Shown here: piece after piece, positions 1-7,688 of the stretch
Position numbering within the stretch: position 1 is the first letter of the stretch
Layout: the number at the start of each line of letters is the position of its first letter
Source: Alphaproteobacteria bacterium
GTDB lineage: Bacteria; Pseudomonadota; Alphaproteobacteria; Reyranellales; Reyranellaceae
Length of the DNA: 64,000 nt
NCBI GenBank assembly: GCA_017308235.1
Contig: JAFKFL010000008.1
Span: 62,001 to 126,000, forward strand
Direction of reading: 5' to 3'
Made by a program: the position numbers and the translations under genes
The notes under the pieces: generated by a model
Told to the model about the DNA's origin: nothing
Seen by the model: the letters and a program-made list of their open reading frames with translations, nothing else
Database searches by the model: none

Positions 1-242
1 AGTACCTGTGGCTCCTGGCCGAGTTGCGCACCGGGATACTGATCAATCAGCATCGTACCCTTGCTGAGCTCCTTGAGCTTGCTCTCGAACAAGTCGCCCA
101 CGATGCCGTACCCCGTGTTCTTCGGCTGGTCATAGGCGAATTTGTAGTGATGGGTTTGTGCGGTTGCGGCCGTGGCGGCGAAGATTAGGCTCACGCCGAA
201 GACGATCGCCGCCGAAACGCCGCCCAAGCGGACACTGGTCAT
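1..242 (-). CDS. TRAP transporter solute-binding protein (DctP type), 5' part only
   Basis: Reading leftwards from the ATG at 242, the protein begins with a signal peptide (MTSVRLGG..., hydrophobic core, cleavage near TAQT), followed by a TRAP DctP-like mature start containing FAYDQPKNTGYG and IDQYPGAQLGQEPQ. The last motif is typical of DctP proteins, periplasmic binders of organic acids that feed a DctQM permease. A strong ribosome site (GAGGGAGGG) lies about 8 bases before the ATG. About 80 codons are visible; the gene runs off the left edge. It lies downstream of the minus-strand catabolic cluster and may import the substrate of that pathway (inference). Confidence 0.82.
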   Translation of the reverse strand, partial: MTSVRLGGVSAAIVFGVSLIFAATAATAQTHHYKFAYDQPKNTGYGIVGDLFESKLKELSKGTMLIDQYPGAQLGQEPQV

Positions 243-337
243 GGTGTTTTCCCTCCCTCGTCGGCTGCCTGTGCCGGCAGCTCTGTTGAGGGAAGGTTGG
301 CACTTCGCGCAGTGGACGACAACTGAAAGGAACGCGC

Positions 338-1906
338 CTAGGCTTTCTCCACGTTCCAGAACACGGTCACGGGCGAGGGGAGGTTGCCGGTGATGCCCTT
401 GCGGCGAGCCATCGGCTGCACGTACTGGCCAAGCGGCACCGTGACGCCGAGATCCATGATGCGCTTTTGCACCTCTTCGGCGATGCGACGCTGCGTGGCC
501 GGGTCGTTCGTGTGGAGGAAGCCCATGCGCAGCTTCTCGATCTCTTCGTCGAGCGGCCAGCCGAACTGGGCGCGATCGCCGGTCGTCTCGGTGTAGTGGT
601 TGACGATCGGATCGGCCAGCAACACGGCCGAGGCCGCCGTCATGGCAATGTTCCAGCCGCCCTTGCTGGGCGGGTCCTTCTTGGCGCGCCGGCCGACCAG
701 CGTCTGCCAGTCCATCGACTGCATGTCGACCTTGAAGCCGCCACGCTCCAGCAGGCCCTTGGCGACAGGCGCAAGGTTGGTGAGCACGGCAAGGTCGGTG
801 GACTGCAGCAGGGTGATCGGCGTGCCGTCGTAGCCTGCTTCCTTCAGAAGCTTCTTCGAGGCCTCGAAGTTCGCCTCCAGGATGCCATCCATGCCGGCCG
901 AGTTCTCGAGCGGCGTGCCGCAGCCGAACATTGCCTTGCAGACCTTGTAGTAGCGCGGGTCGCCGATCGTGGCCTTCAGGAAGTCCTCCTGCCGGAAGGC
1001 AAGTTCGGCGGCGCGGCGGATGCGCAGGTCGTTGGTCGGCGGCTGTTTCCAGTTGAAGCGCAGGATATAGGTGTTGCCGAGCGTATCTGGCGTGACGATC
1101 TCGATATTGCGATCCTTCTCGATCACCGGCAGCAGGTCGTGGCTCGGCTGCTCGAGCATGTCGATCTCGCCCGAGAGCAGGGCATTGATCGCCGTCTGTG
1201 AGTCGGGGATCGAGACCCATTCGACGCGCTCGAGCTTGACCACCTTGCCGCCAGCGAGACCTGAGGGCGGCTCGGCGCGCGGCACGTAGTCGGGATTGCG
1301 CACGTAGACGACCTTCTCGCCTGGCTTCCATTCGTCCCGCTTGAAGATAAAGGGGCCGCAACCGGTCGTGTCGGAGATCTGCTGGCTGATCGGCGTTTCG
1401 GCCACGCGCTTGGGCATGACGAAGAGGGGCACCGAGGCGGGTTTGGAGAGCGCCTTCAAGATCGGACTGAACGGCTCCTTCAGCGCGATCCGGAAGGTCC
1501 GCTCGTCGGGTGCGGTCATCTCCTGCATGGCCTTGGCCAGCAGGCCACCCACGGCATCCTTGTCCATCCAGCGCTTGATCGAGGGCGTGACATCGGCCGA
1601 CGTGACAGGCGGTCCGTCATTCCACTTGAGCCCATTGCGCAGCTTGAAGGTCCAGACGAGCCCGTCGTCGCTCGTCGTCCAGCTCTCCACCATTTGCGGT
1701 CGCGGTTCGAGCTTATCGTCGGGCGCAAACAGCGTGTCGTAGATCATGTAGCCGTGGTTGCGGACGATGTAGGCGGTGGTCCAGATCGGATCGATGATCT
1801 TGAGGTCCGAATGCATCACCACGCGCAGCGTCTTCGCCGGCTGCTGCGCGAAGGCTTTGGTGGCCAGCAGCACGGCTGGTGTCGCGAGAAACGAACGACG
1901 CTGCAT
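338..1906 (-). CDS. ABC transporter substrate-binding protein, family 5 (oligopeptide/nickel type)
   Basis: A 522-residue periplasmic binding protein of the SBP_bac_5 family, the usual length for this family. The N-terminus MQRRSFLATPAVLLATKAFA resembles a twin-arginine or Sec signal with two arginines before the hydrophobic stretch. The mature part shows family landmarks such as VESWTTSDDGLVWTFKLRNG and the NDLRIRRAAELAFRQ region. No permease or ATPase gene is adjacent on this side, so it may work with a distant ABC transporter. It follows the alpha/beta hydrolase gene on the same strand after a gap of 37 bases. Substrate is unknown; many alphaproteobacterial members carry peptides or glutathione. 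Confidence 0.88.
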   Translation of the reverse strand: MQRRSFLATPAVLLATKAFAQQPAKTLRVVMHSDLKIIDPIWTTAYIVRNHGYMIYDTLFAPDDKLEPRPQMVESWTTSDDGLVWTFKLRNGLKWNDGPPVTSADVTPSIKRWMDKDAVGGLLAKAMQEMTAPDERTFRIALKEPFSPILKALSKPASVPLFVMPKRVAETPISQQISDTTGCGPFIFKRDEWKPGEKVVYVRNPDYVPRAEPPSGLAGGKVVKLERVEWVSIPDSQTAINALLSGEIDMLEQPSHDLLPVIEKDRNIEIVTPDTLGNTYILRFNWKQPPTNDLRIRRAAELAFRQEDFLKATIGDPRYYKVCKAMFGCGTPLENSAGMDGILEANFEASKKLLKEAGYDGTPITLLQSTDLAVLTNLAPVAKGLLERGGFKVDMQSMDWQTLVGRRAKKDPPSKGGWNIAMTAASAVLLADPIVNHYTETTGDRAQFGWPLDEEIEKLRMGFLHTNDPATQRRIAEEVQKRIMDLGVTVPLGQYVQPMARRKGITGNLPSPVTVFWNVEKA

Positions 1907-1943
1907 CTTTGTCCTCCCGAAATCTTATGTATGTGGGCACAGC

Positions 1944-2780
1944 TTAGCGGTGGCGCGCGAGGAACGTCTCCAGCAATCGGTTGAAGAATGCTGCTTGCTC
2001 GAAATAGGGCGAGTGGCCGCAGTCGGGAATGATATGGGCTTCCGCGTGCGACAGTCGGTCGGCAATGGGCCTGGCGAGGAAGGCCGGAAACACGACATCG
2101 TCTGCACCGCCGATCAGCAGCGTCGGCACCGGAAAGTCCTTGAGGTCAGCGAGCCGGCGAGTGGCGGTGCGCCCAAGCCCGGCACGTATCTTCTCCTTGT
2201 CGAGCGAGCCCGCCATCTCGTCGATGCTGCGGTAGAGGAGATGCAGCGCCGGCGAACGCTCGGCCGCGCCCGCGCCGACGGCCGGATGGATGCCGCGGGC
2301 AATCCCGTCGGCCACCGCGGCTCCAGCTTTCTTGGCCCAGGCATCGTATTCGGTGCCGCCGGATGGATCGCACTGGCGGCGGTCGAGCGTGCCCGCGGTC
2401 GAGCTCAGCACCAGCGCCTTGACCCGAGCGGCATGCGCAATCGCGTATTCGAGTACCGCCCAGCCGCCCATCGACTGGCCGACCAGGCGCACGTCGGCAA
2501 AACCGAGGTGATCGATCAGGGCGGCAAGATCGCCGGCATAGTCTGCCGGATCCGGACCGCCCGCGATCGCATCCGACGGCGCGAAGCCGCGATGGGCGAA
2601 GGCGACGCAAGTGTAATGCGGAGCAAAGTGGGCGACTTGCTGCCACCAGCTCAAATGATTGCCGCCCAGGCCATGGGCGAAGACCAGGGCCGGCCCGCTG
2701 CCGGTGACTTCGTAGTAGAGCGCGCCGAACGGCCGCTTCAATCGGCCTGCTGTGCGCGACGGTGCGTGATACGAACTCAT
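1944..2780 (-). CDS. alpha/beta hydrolase
   Basis: A 278-residue alpha/beta-hydrolase-fold enzyme. The oxyanion HGLGG motif is at about residues 36-40, the nucleophile elbow GQSMGG places the catalytic serine at about 103, an acid candidate lies in GGADDVVF and the histidine in DCGHSPYF near residue 257. It resembles the 3-oxoadipate enol-lactonase / C-C bond hydrolase group, but the substrate cannot be read from the sequence. Its start is 11 bases downstream of the unrecognised 183-residue gene, so it probably belongs to the same transcript as the PaaA-like oxygenase, SDR and reductase. A role in hydrolysing a ring-opened intermediate is inference. Confidence 0.88.
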   Translation of the reverse strand: MSSYHAPSRTAGRLKRPFGALYYEVTGSGPALVFAHGLGGNHLSWWQQVAHFAPHYTCVAFAHRGFAPSDAIAGGPDPADYAGDLAALIDHLGFADVRLVGQSMGGWAVLEYAIAHAARVKALVLSSTAGTLDRRQCDPSGGTEYDAWAKKAGAAVADGIARGIHPAVGAGAAERSPALHLLYRSIDEMAGSLDKEKIRAGLGRTATRRLADLKDFPVPTLLIGGADDVVFPAFLARPIADRLSHAEAHIIPDCGHSPYFEQAAFFNRLLETFLARHR

Positions 2781-2791
2781 GCCTGTCCTCT

Positions 2792-3343
2792 TCAGAAGAG
2801 GACCAGCCTAGAGCCCATGATGCCAAGCGGCCAGCGGCCGGCAGCGAACAGACGGAACTTGCTTTCGAAGGGCGAGTCCTCGCGCCCGCCAAGGCGCGCG
2901 ACGGCGAGCTGGTACACGGCCTGCGCCGCGGCCCCGGCGGCGACATGGATCGAGGCGGGCGCGGCATGACCCATCCGGGCCGCGGCGGTGGCCGCCTTGC
3001 CATGCACCAGTTCGCCCGCGTGCGTGGTGAGTTCGGTGAGCGCCGTCCACAGCACGCGCTCGGCGTAACGGCCTTCGGCCTCGGCGAGCAACCTGCGGCG
3101 CAGCGTGTCTTCACGGTCCCACCAGCCCGAGGAATCAGGCTGCTGGAGCAGCCGTTCCGCCTCAGGCCAATCGCGCGCCAAGTCGATCTCGATTGGGCCG
3201 ATGCCCAAGGCGGCGACATAGGCGCGGGCATCGGCCTGGTCGCCCTCGGTGAGCGGCTCGCCAAGGGCGGCGAACCACGACGCCGTCTTCACCTCGCCAC
3301 GCAGGGACTCAAGCACAGTGCGCGGAAGGGCGATGGCGCCCAT
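2792..3343 (-). CDS. Unrecognised protein, possible partner of the PaaA-like oxygenase
   Basis: I do not recognise this 183-residue protein. It has no signal peptide or membrane segment. It contains two histidines in the helical stretch LTELTTHAGELVHGKA and an alanine-rich helix ending PFESKFRLFAAGRWPLG. I chose the ATG at 3343 because it lies 5 bases beyond the stop of the PaaA-like gene; reading further upstream would overlap that gene. The tight spacing suggests the two proteins are made together. PaaA needs a structural partner (PaaC) in the phenylacetyl-CoA epoxidase, and this protein could play such a role, but I see no clear PaaC motif, so that is a guess. Confidence 0.7.
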   Translation of the reverse strand: MGAIALPRTVLESLRGEVKTASWFAALGEPLTEGDQADARAYVAALGIGPIEIDLARDWPEAERLLQQPDSSGWWDREDTLRRRLLAEAEGRYAERVLWTALTELTTHAGELVHGKAATAAARMGHAAPASIHVAAGAAAQAVYQLAVARLGGREDSPFESKFRLFAAGRWPLGIMGSRLVLF

Positions 3344-3348
3344 CGGTG

Positions 3349-4053
3349 TTACGCCGCTTCCCGGATCTCCGGCAGGGTGAGGCCGTACTTCGTCGCGACC
3401 TCGGTCGCGCGCTTCACATAGTCCTCGCGCATCTCGTCGTTGGTACGCTGCTTGATCTTCCATTTGCGGAAGATCTCGTTGTTCCTGGATTTCGAGCCAC
3501 CGAAGAATTTTGGCAGGTAAGGCCAGTATTCGTCGACTGCTGCCTGCAGTGTCGCCTTGCCCTCCGGCGTCTTGATGAGCTCGGAAGTAAAGTCTTCGCC
3601 GAACTGCGCATGGAAGCGCTCTTCCGGCATGGTGGCGCGAGCGAGGTTGCGCAGCGGGTGGAAGGTGCAATGCAGCAGGTCTTCGACCTGCAGGATCTCG
3701 GCGAGGTCGGCCAGAAGCTTGATCGCGACGAACTCCTCCCAGGTCTTGAGCGGGAACTCGAAGATCGAGAGCGGCTTCTTGCCGGCGCCCGGGACCATGC
3801 GGTCCTCAGGAATGCCGATCTGCAGGCCGAGCTGCTTGAAGCGTACATGATGGCCATATTCCTCCATCGCCACGCGGCAGGTGAGCCACTTGGCGTAGGG
3901 TGTCGGCGCGTAGGCGATGGCAGGCTCGTCGAACACCTGCGCGCCGTAGAGTTCGTTGACGGCGTGGCTGATCACGAGCTTGGCGACCGCCTCGCGATAT
4001 TCCTCGGGCGCATCCTTCAGCTCTTCGACGGTCTTCACGACAAGGTCGGTCAT
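3349..4053 (-). CDS. PaaA/PaaC-like ferritin-fold diiron oxygenase subunit
   Basis: A 234-residue helical protein of the phenylacetic acid catabolic family (PaaA/PaaC). It carries the diiron pattern of ferritin-like oxygenases: E34 in NELYG, E65-x-x-H68 in MEEYGHH, acidic residues at 119 and 124 (AEILQVED), and E145-x-x-H148 in PEERFH. PaaA of the phenylacetyl-CoA epoxidase is about 300 residues, so this is a short form. It is encoded between an SDR and an unknown protein and downstream of a 2Fe-2S/FAD reductase that could supply electrons. PaaB, PaaD and a PaaE of usual domain order are absent, so it is not a standard paa operon. The substrate is unknown. Confidence 0.82.
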   Translation of the reverse strand: MTDLVVKTVEELKDAPEEYREAVAKLVISHAVNELYGAQVFDEPAIAYAPTPYAKWLTCRVAMEEYGHHVRFKQLGLQIGIPEDRMVPGAGKKPLSIFEFPLKTWEEFVAIKLLADLAEILQVEDLLHCTFHPLRNLARATMPEERFHAQFGEDFTSELIKTPEGKATLQAAVDEYWPYLPKFFGGSKSRNNEIFRKWKIKQRTNDEMREDYVKRATEVATKYGLTLPEIREAA

Positions 4054-4064
4054 GGCGGGCTCCC

Positions 4065-4997
4065 TCAGACAAGAGGTTCGGTGTTGAAGGCTTCGAGATC
4101 GGTGGTGAGGTCGGTGAACTGGCCGGCAAGCTTGGCCACCAGGTCGTCGGCGAGCGCGGCAGGCTTCTCGACCTCGAGCCGGGCAATGGGGCGCGGCTGG
4201 CCAAACAAAAAGACCTCGCGGCCGCGCACGCCCAGAAGCTGGCCGGTGATGCCCTTGGCGGCCGGTGCGCAGAGCGCCGTCACCAGGTTTGCGACATGGT
4301 GGGCGCCGATCTTGAGGGCGCGTTCCTTGTAGGTCTTCTGTGCGTCGTTGGCTGGCTGGATGATGTCGGTGACGCGGGTGCGCGCAAAGGGCGCCACGGC
4401 GTTCACGGTGATCGCCGCGCGCTGCAGGTCCATCGCGGTGACTCGCGTGAGGCCAAACAGGCCTGCCTTGGCGCTGGCGTAGGCGGCCTGGCCGAGATTG
4501 CCGTAGAGGCCCGCCGAAGAGACGATGTTGATGATGCGGCCCCAGTCGTAGCCGCCTTTGCCGCCGCGGCCCGCCTTGCCCTGCTCGCGCATCACCGCCG
4601 AGGCGGCGTTGATCAGATAGAAGGGGGCAGAGAGGTTGTTGCGGATCACCGCGTCCCAGTCGCGCGGATCGGCGCGAAAGACGAAGGCGTCGCGCATGAT
4701 CGCGGCATTGTTTACCACGATGTCGATGCCGCCGAACTGCTTCACCGCAGTCTCGACGAGCAGCCTGGCGACTCCGGGCGAAGCCACGCTTTCGGTGAAG
4801 GCGATCGCCTTCTTGCCAAGGGCAGCGGCAACCTCTCGGGCGGGTGCGGGATCGGCGCTGTCGCCGGCGACGGACGCGCCGACATCGGCCACGATCACAT
4901 CAGCGCCTTGCGCGGCCAGTGCCTCGGCGATCGCCCGACCAATGCCGCGGCCAGCGCCGGTTACGATCGCCGAACGTCCATCCAGAAGTCCCGTCAT
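4065..4997 (-). CDS. SDR family NAD(P)-dependent dehydrogenase
   Basis: A 310-residue short-chain dehydrogenase. The cofactor motif TGAGRGIG is at residues 13-20, NNAA at 96-99, the catalytic serine at about 160-161 and YxxxK at Y173/K177. It is longer than a FabG (about 250 residues): the extra C-terminus resembles that of SDRs acting on larger or CoA-linked substrates. The ATG overlaps the stop of the reductase gene by 4 bases (ATGA), which implies translational coupling. The next gene, the diiron protein, starts 11 bases on. It probably oxidises a hydroxylated intermediate of the pathway (inference). Confidence 0.9.
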   Translation of the reverse strand: MTGLLDGRSAIVTGAGRGIGRAIAEALAAQGADVIVADVGASVAGDSADPAPAREVAAALGKKAIAFTESVASPGVARLLVETAVKQFGGIDIVVNNAAIMRDAFVFRADPRDWDAVIRNNLSAPFYLINAASAVMREQGKAGRGGKGGYDWGRIINIVSSAGLYGNLGQAAYASAKAGLFGLTRVTAMDLQRAAITVNAVAPFARTRVTDIIQPANDAQKTYKERALKIGAHHVANLVTALCAPAAKGITGQLLGVRGREVFLFGQPRPIARLEVEKPAALADDLVAKLAGQFTDLTTDLEAFNTEPLV

Positions 4998-6031
4998 AGT
5001 TCCGCTCCCGTCTTCTTGCCGGCACTCGCCATTTCGGCCGCGGTGTAGAACGCGTCGGCATGGACATCGATGCGCCGCATGCCGCGCTTCTCGAACAGTC
5101 TGGTCGCCGCCTCGACCATGACCGGCGGCCCGGCGAGGTAGGCCTTGCAGCCGTCGAACTCGTCGAAATCCTGGCCGACCGCCTCGTGCACGAAGCCCGT
5201 CCGCCACGTCCCGCCCATAGCTTCGCTCAGGACCGGCGTGAAGTGGAGGTTTTCGTGCTTTCGGGCCAGAGCCGCGAAGTGATCGTGCAGATAGAGGTCA
5301 CGTTCGGTGCGGACACCGAAATAGAAGTAGATGTGCTGCGGCAGCGCCTTGGCGAGGGCGCGCTCGACGATCGACTTCAGGGGCGCCATCCCCGAGCCGC
5401 CTGCCACGGCGATGATCGGCCCGCGATGGGTTTCGCGCAAATAAGAGGTGCCGAAGGGGCCTTCGACCCGGACACTGTTGCCGACCCTCAGCGTCTCCGC
5501 GACGTAGGCGCTGGTCGTGCCGCCCTCGGTGCGGCGTACGTGAAACTCCAGCATGGGATCGCCCGGAACATTGGCCATTGAGTAATCGCGCGGCTGGCAG
5601 CCATCGAAAGTGACGGACGCATACTGGCCGGCCGAGAAATCGAACGGCCCGCCTGCCACGATCTCGAGTCGGACGCGCCGGATATCGTGTGTGGCATCGT
5701 CGAGCCCTGCGACCTTGCAGGTAAGCACGCGGCGGGGGTGGATAATCAGATCGTCCTCCTCAAGCCACGCCACCTCCGAGTCCTCCCAGGGGACGGCGCG
5801 ACAGGCGAGGATCAGCCCGCGATCCTTCTCCTCGTCGGAGAGCGCAAACTCGGAATAGCCCTCCATCGAGACTTCGCCCTTCACCAGGTGTGATTTGCAG
5901 GCGCCGCAGTTGCCTGACTGGCAGCCATGCGGATAGGCGACGCCGGCCTCGAGGGCGGTCTCGAGGATCGTGGCGCCGGTCGGCACTTCGATGGTGCGGC
6001 TGGCCGGAACGATATGGACCTTGAAGCTCAT
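4994..6031 (-). CDS. Oxygenase reductase: N-terminal 2Fe-2S ferredoxin plus FAD/NAD(P)H domains
   Basis: A 345-residue electron-transfer flavoprotein. The plant-type 2Fe-2S domain comes first, with cysteines at 37, 42, 45 and 77 (HGCQSGNCGAC ... LILACRA). A ferredoxin reductase-like FAD domain follows with RDYSMANVPGD, then the NAD(P)H domain with GGSGMAPLKSI. This order is that of phenol hydroxylase component P5, MmoC and BenC, and is opposite to PaaE, where the iron-sulphur domain is C-terminal. I chose the ATG at 6031 because MSFKVHIVP starts the ferredoxin fold directly. It is the first gene of the minus-strand cluster and diverges from the marR-type gene. It probably passes electrons to the diiron protein two genes on. 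Confidence 0.9.
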   Translation of the reverse strand: MSFKVHIVPASRTIEVPTGATILETALEAGVAYPHGCQSGNCGACKSHLVKGEVSMEGYSEFALSDEEKDRGLILACRAVPWEDSEVAWLEEDDLIIHPRRVLTCKVAGLDDATHDIRRVRLEIVAGGPFDFSAGQYASVTFDGCQPRDYSMANVPGDPMLEFHVRRTEGGTTSAYVAETLRVGNSVRVEGPFGTSYLRETHRGPIIAVAGGSGMAPLKSIVERALAKALPQHIYFYFGVRTERDLYLHDHFAALARKHENLHFTPVLSEAMGGTWRTGFVHEAVGQDFDEFDGCKAYLAGPPVMVEAATRLFEKRGMRRIDVHADAFYTAAEMASAGKKTGAEL

Positions 6032-6076
6032 GCCGAAACAACGCCTGGGAGGGCCGGGGGAGGACGGGGAGCGAAT

Positions 6077-6095
6077 TTGTTTGCTCCCCAAACAA
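6077..6095. promoter_or_regulatory. Perfect inverted repeat, probable MarR operator between divergent genes
   Basis: The 7-base arms TTGTTTG and CAAACAA are separated by 5 bases (CTCCC) and lie in the 85-base space between the reductase start and the MarR-type regulator start. Location, symmetry and length fit a MarR dimer site controlling both directions. Binding by the neighbouring regulator is inferred. Confidence 0.6.
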
Positions 6096-6116
6096 TCTCC
6101 GTTTACCACTTGGGCC

Positions 6117-6605
6117 ATGGCCAGTCCACCTGATCCGCAGAACGGCAAGCCGCCAGCCAGACCGCTCGATCGCGGCATCCTGCCCCAGCTTCTGGGCTAC
6201 GGCCTGCGGCGCGCCCAGTCGGCGGTGTTCGCCGATTTCGCCGCCACTTTTGCCAAGGCCGGCGAAGCGCTGACGCCGGGCGAGTTCGGCCTGCTGGTGC
6301 TGGTCGAGCGCAATGCGGGGCTGAGCCAGATGGCGCTGGCCCGGGCGCTTTCCATCGATCGTTCGACACTTGTCCCCATCCTGAACCGCCTGCAGGCCCG
6401 TGGGTTGCTGCTGCGGCATGCGTCGCCAACGGACGGGCGGACCCACGCGCTGGCGCTCACGCCCGCGGGTGAAAGGGCGCTGGCGAAGTTCGCGCGGCTC
6501 GTGAAAGCGCATGAAAAGCGGATCGGCTCAAACCTTTCGGCGACCGAAATGCGCATGCTGATCGAGCTTCTGGAGAAAGTGCACGCTGCCGCCGGTTCGC
6601 TATAG
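6117..6605 (+). CDS. MarR family transcriptional regulator
   Basis: A 162-residue MarR-type winged-helix protein. The recognition helix region LSQMALARALSIDRSTLVPI and the wing ASPTDGRTHALALTPAG lie in the middle of the protein, as is usual. It is transcribed divergently from the oxygenase cluster, with a palindrome 20-40 bases before its ATG, so it is the likely regulator of that cluster and of itself. I chose the ATG at 6117 (MASPPDPQ); reading further upstream would cover the operator. There is no clear ribosome site, so a near-leaderless start is possible. The thioesterase gene follows after 11 bases. Confidence 0.85.
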   Translation: MASPPDPQNGKPPARPLDRGILPQLLGYGLRRAQSAVFADFAATFAKAGEALTPGEFGLLVLVERNAGLSQMALARALSIDRSTLVPILNRLQARGLLLRHASPTDGRTHALALTPAGERALAKFARLVKAHEKRIGSNLSATEMRMLIELLEKVHAAAGSL

Positions 6606-6616
6606 TCCGCGGCGCC

Positions 6617-7084
6617 ATGAATTCCGCCCATCCCGACTTCGCCCATGTCGACTCAGCATCCGCGACCGACGCGGATCTGCTCAAACTCCTGCAGGCGTCG
6701 CCCGGCAACCCGGTGAAGACGCTGAACGGCAAGCTGATCGACATCGATTCAGCGCGCGGCATTGCGCGCATGCAGTTCGAGATCGTGCCAGCCTTCTGCC
6801 ACACGCAGGGCAAGGTCTGTCAGGGCGGCTTCCTTACCGGGATGGTCGACACGGCCATGTCGATGGCGGGGTTCGCCAAGGGCAAGCTCCTGGTCGATGT
6901 GCCCACGCTCGAGATCAAGGTCAGTTTCCTCGAGGCCATGGGCCCGGGCGTTGTCTTCGCCGAAGGCCGCGTGACGCGCTGGGGCGGCTCGGTCGGCTTC
7001 CTCAATGGCGACTTAAAGGACGAGAAAGGCCGGCTGATCGTGCACGCGACCTCGACGATCAAGATCGTGCGGCTGAAGCGCTAG
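6617..7084 (+). CDS. PaaI-type hotdog thioesterase
   Basis: A 155-residue hotdog-fold protein. The PaaI-like signature GGFLTGMVDTAMSMAGF is central, with the acidic residue that positions the water in acyl-CoA thioesterases of this group. It lies directly after the MarR-type gene and probably shares its transcript. In the PAA pathway PaaI removes CoA from dead-end hydroxylated intermediates; a comparable clearing role beside the PaaA-like cluster is plausible but inferred. Its 3' end overlaps the convergent PNPOx-like gene by 4 bases. Confidence 0.85.
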   Translation: MNSAHPDFAHVDSASATDADLLKLLQASPGNPVKTLNGKLIDIDSARGIARMQFEIVPAFCHTQGKVCQGGFLTGMVDTAMSMAGFAKGKLLVDVPTLEIKVSFLEAMGPGVVFAEGRVTRWGGSVGFLNGDLKDEKGRLIVHATSTIKIVRLKR

Positions 7085-7686
7085 ACGTCGCTGCCGCCGC
7101 CGGCCTTCAGGCGCGCGACTTCTTCCTCCAGTTCTTTGACGCGGGCGATGAGCTTGTTCACGGCGGGCGCGATCTCGGCCTCGCTGTAGCGCGGCAGGAT
7201 GTGCTGGGGGCAATTCACGTCCCACGCCTCGACGGTGAACACGACGGCGCGCTGAGGCTTTGCCTTGTAGGTGGGATCGACCAGCCGCTCCATCAGCTCG
7301 AGATCGCCTTCGACGATGCGCGCGCGGCCCCAGAACTTCAGCCGCTGTCGCGTGGCGAAGTGGGGGATGAAGATATGGGCGCGGTCGTTTTCGCGCAGAT
7401 GGCCGAGCGTGATGTACTGCCGATTACCGGCAAAGTCGGCGAAGGCGAGGGTGTGCGTGCCGATCGGCTTTAGGAAGCCGGCCGGTCCGCCCTTGTGCTG
7501 GATGTAAGGCCGGCCGTCGGCGCTGGCGGTCGCAAAGAAGAAGGTATCGATCGCCTGCAGGAACTCTCGGAGATTGTCATTGATCTCCGTCTGCCAGTCG
7601 CGACCTTCGAAGCCGGCGCGCGATCCGAGACGCGCCTGCTCCGCCTTGACCGCCGGCGAGAACAGGACGTCTTCGGCATCGCTCAT
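7081..7686 (-). CDS. Pyridoxamine 5'-phosphate oxidase-like flavin protein
   Basis: A 201-residue protein of the PNPOx-like split-barrel family. Landmarks are FFFATASADGRPYIQHKGGP, which binds flavin in this family, and the strand LAFADFAGNRQYITLGHL. The C-terminus ends with a helix EEEVARLKAGGG. These proteins bind FMN or F420 and often act as general oxidoreductases; true PdxH residues for pyridoxamine phosphate are not evident. It stands 2 bases from the start-proximal DUF815 ATPase gene's stop on the same strand and is likely co-transcribed with it. Confidence 0.83.
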   Translation of the reverse strand: MSDAEDVLFSPAVKAEQARLGSRAGFEGRDWQTEINDNLREFLQAIDTFFFATASADGRPYIQHKGGPAGFLKPIGTHTLAFADFAGNRQYITLGHLRENDRAHIFIPHFATRQRLKFWGRARIVEGDLELMERLVDPTYKAKPQRAVVFTVEAWDVNCPQHILPRYSEAEIAPAVNKLIARVKELEEEVARLKAGGGSDV

Positions 7687-7688
7687 GG

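Noticed and set aside
264-281. Hairpin GCTGCC-N6-GGCAGC between the first two minus-strand genes
   Set aside because: Short stem, no T-tract in either direction, and GC-rich chance hairpins are common here; not reported as a terminator.
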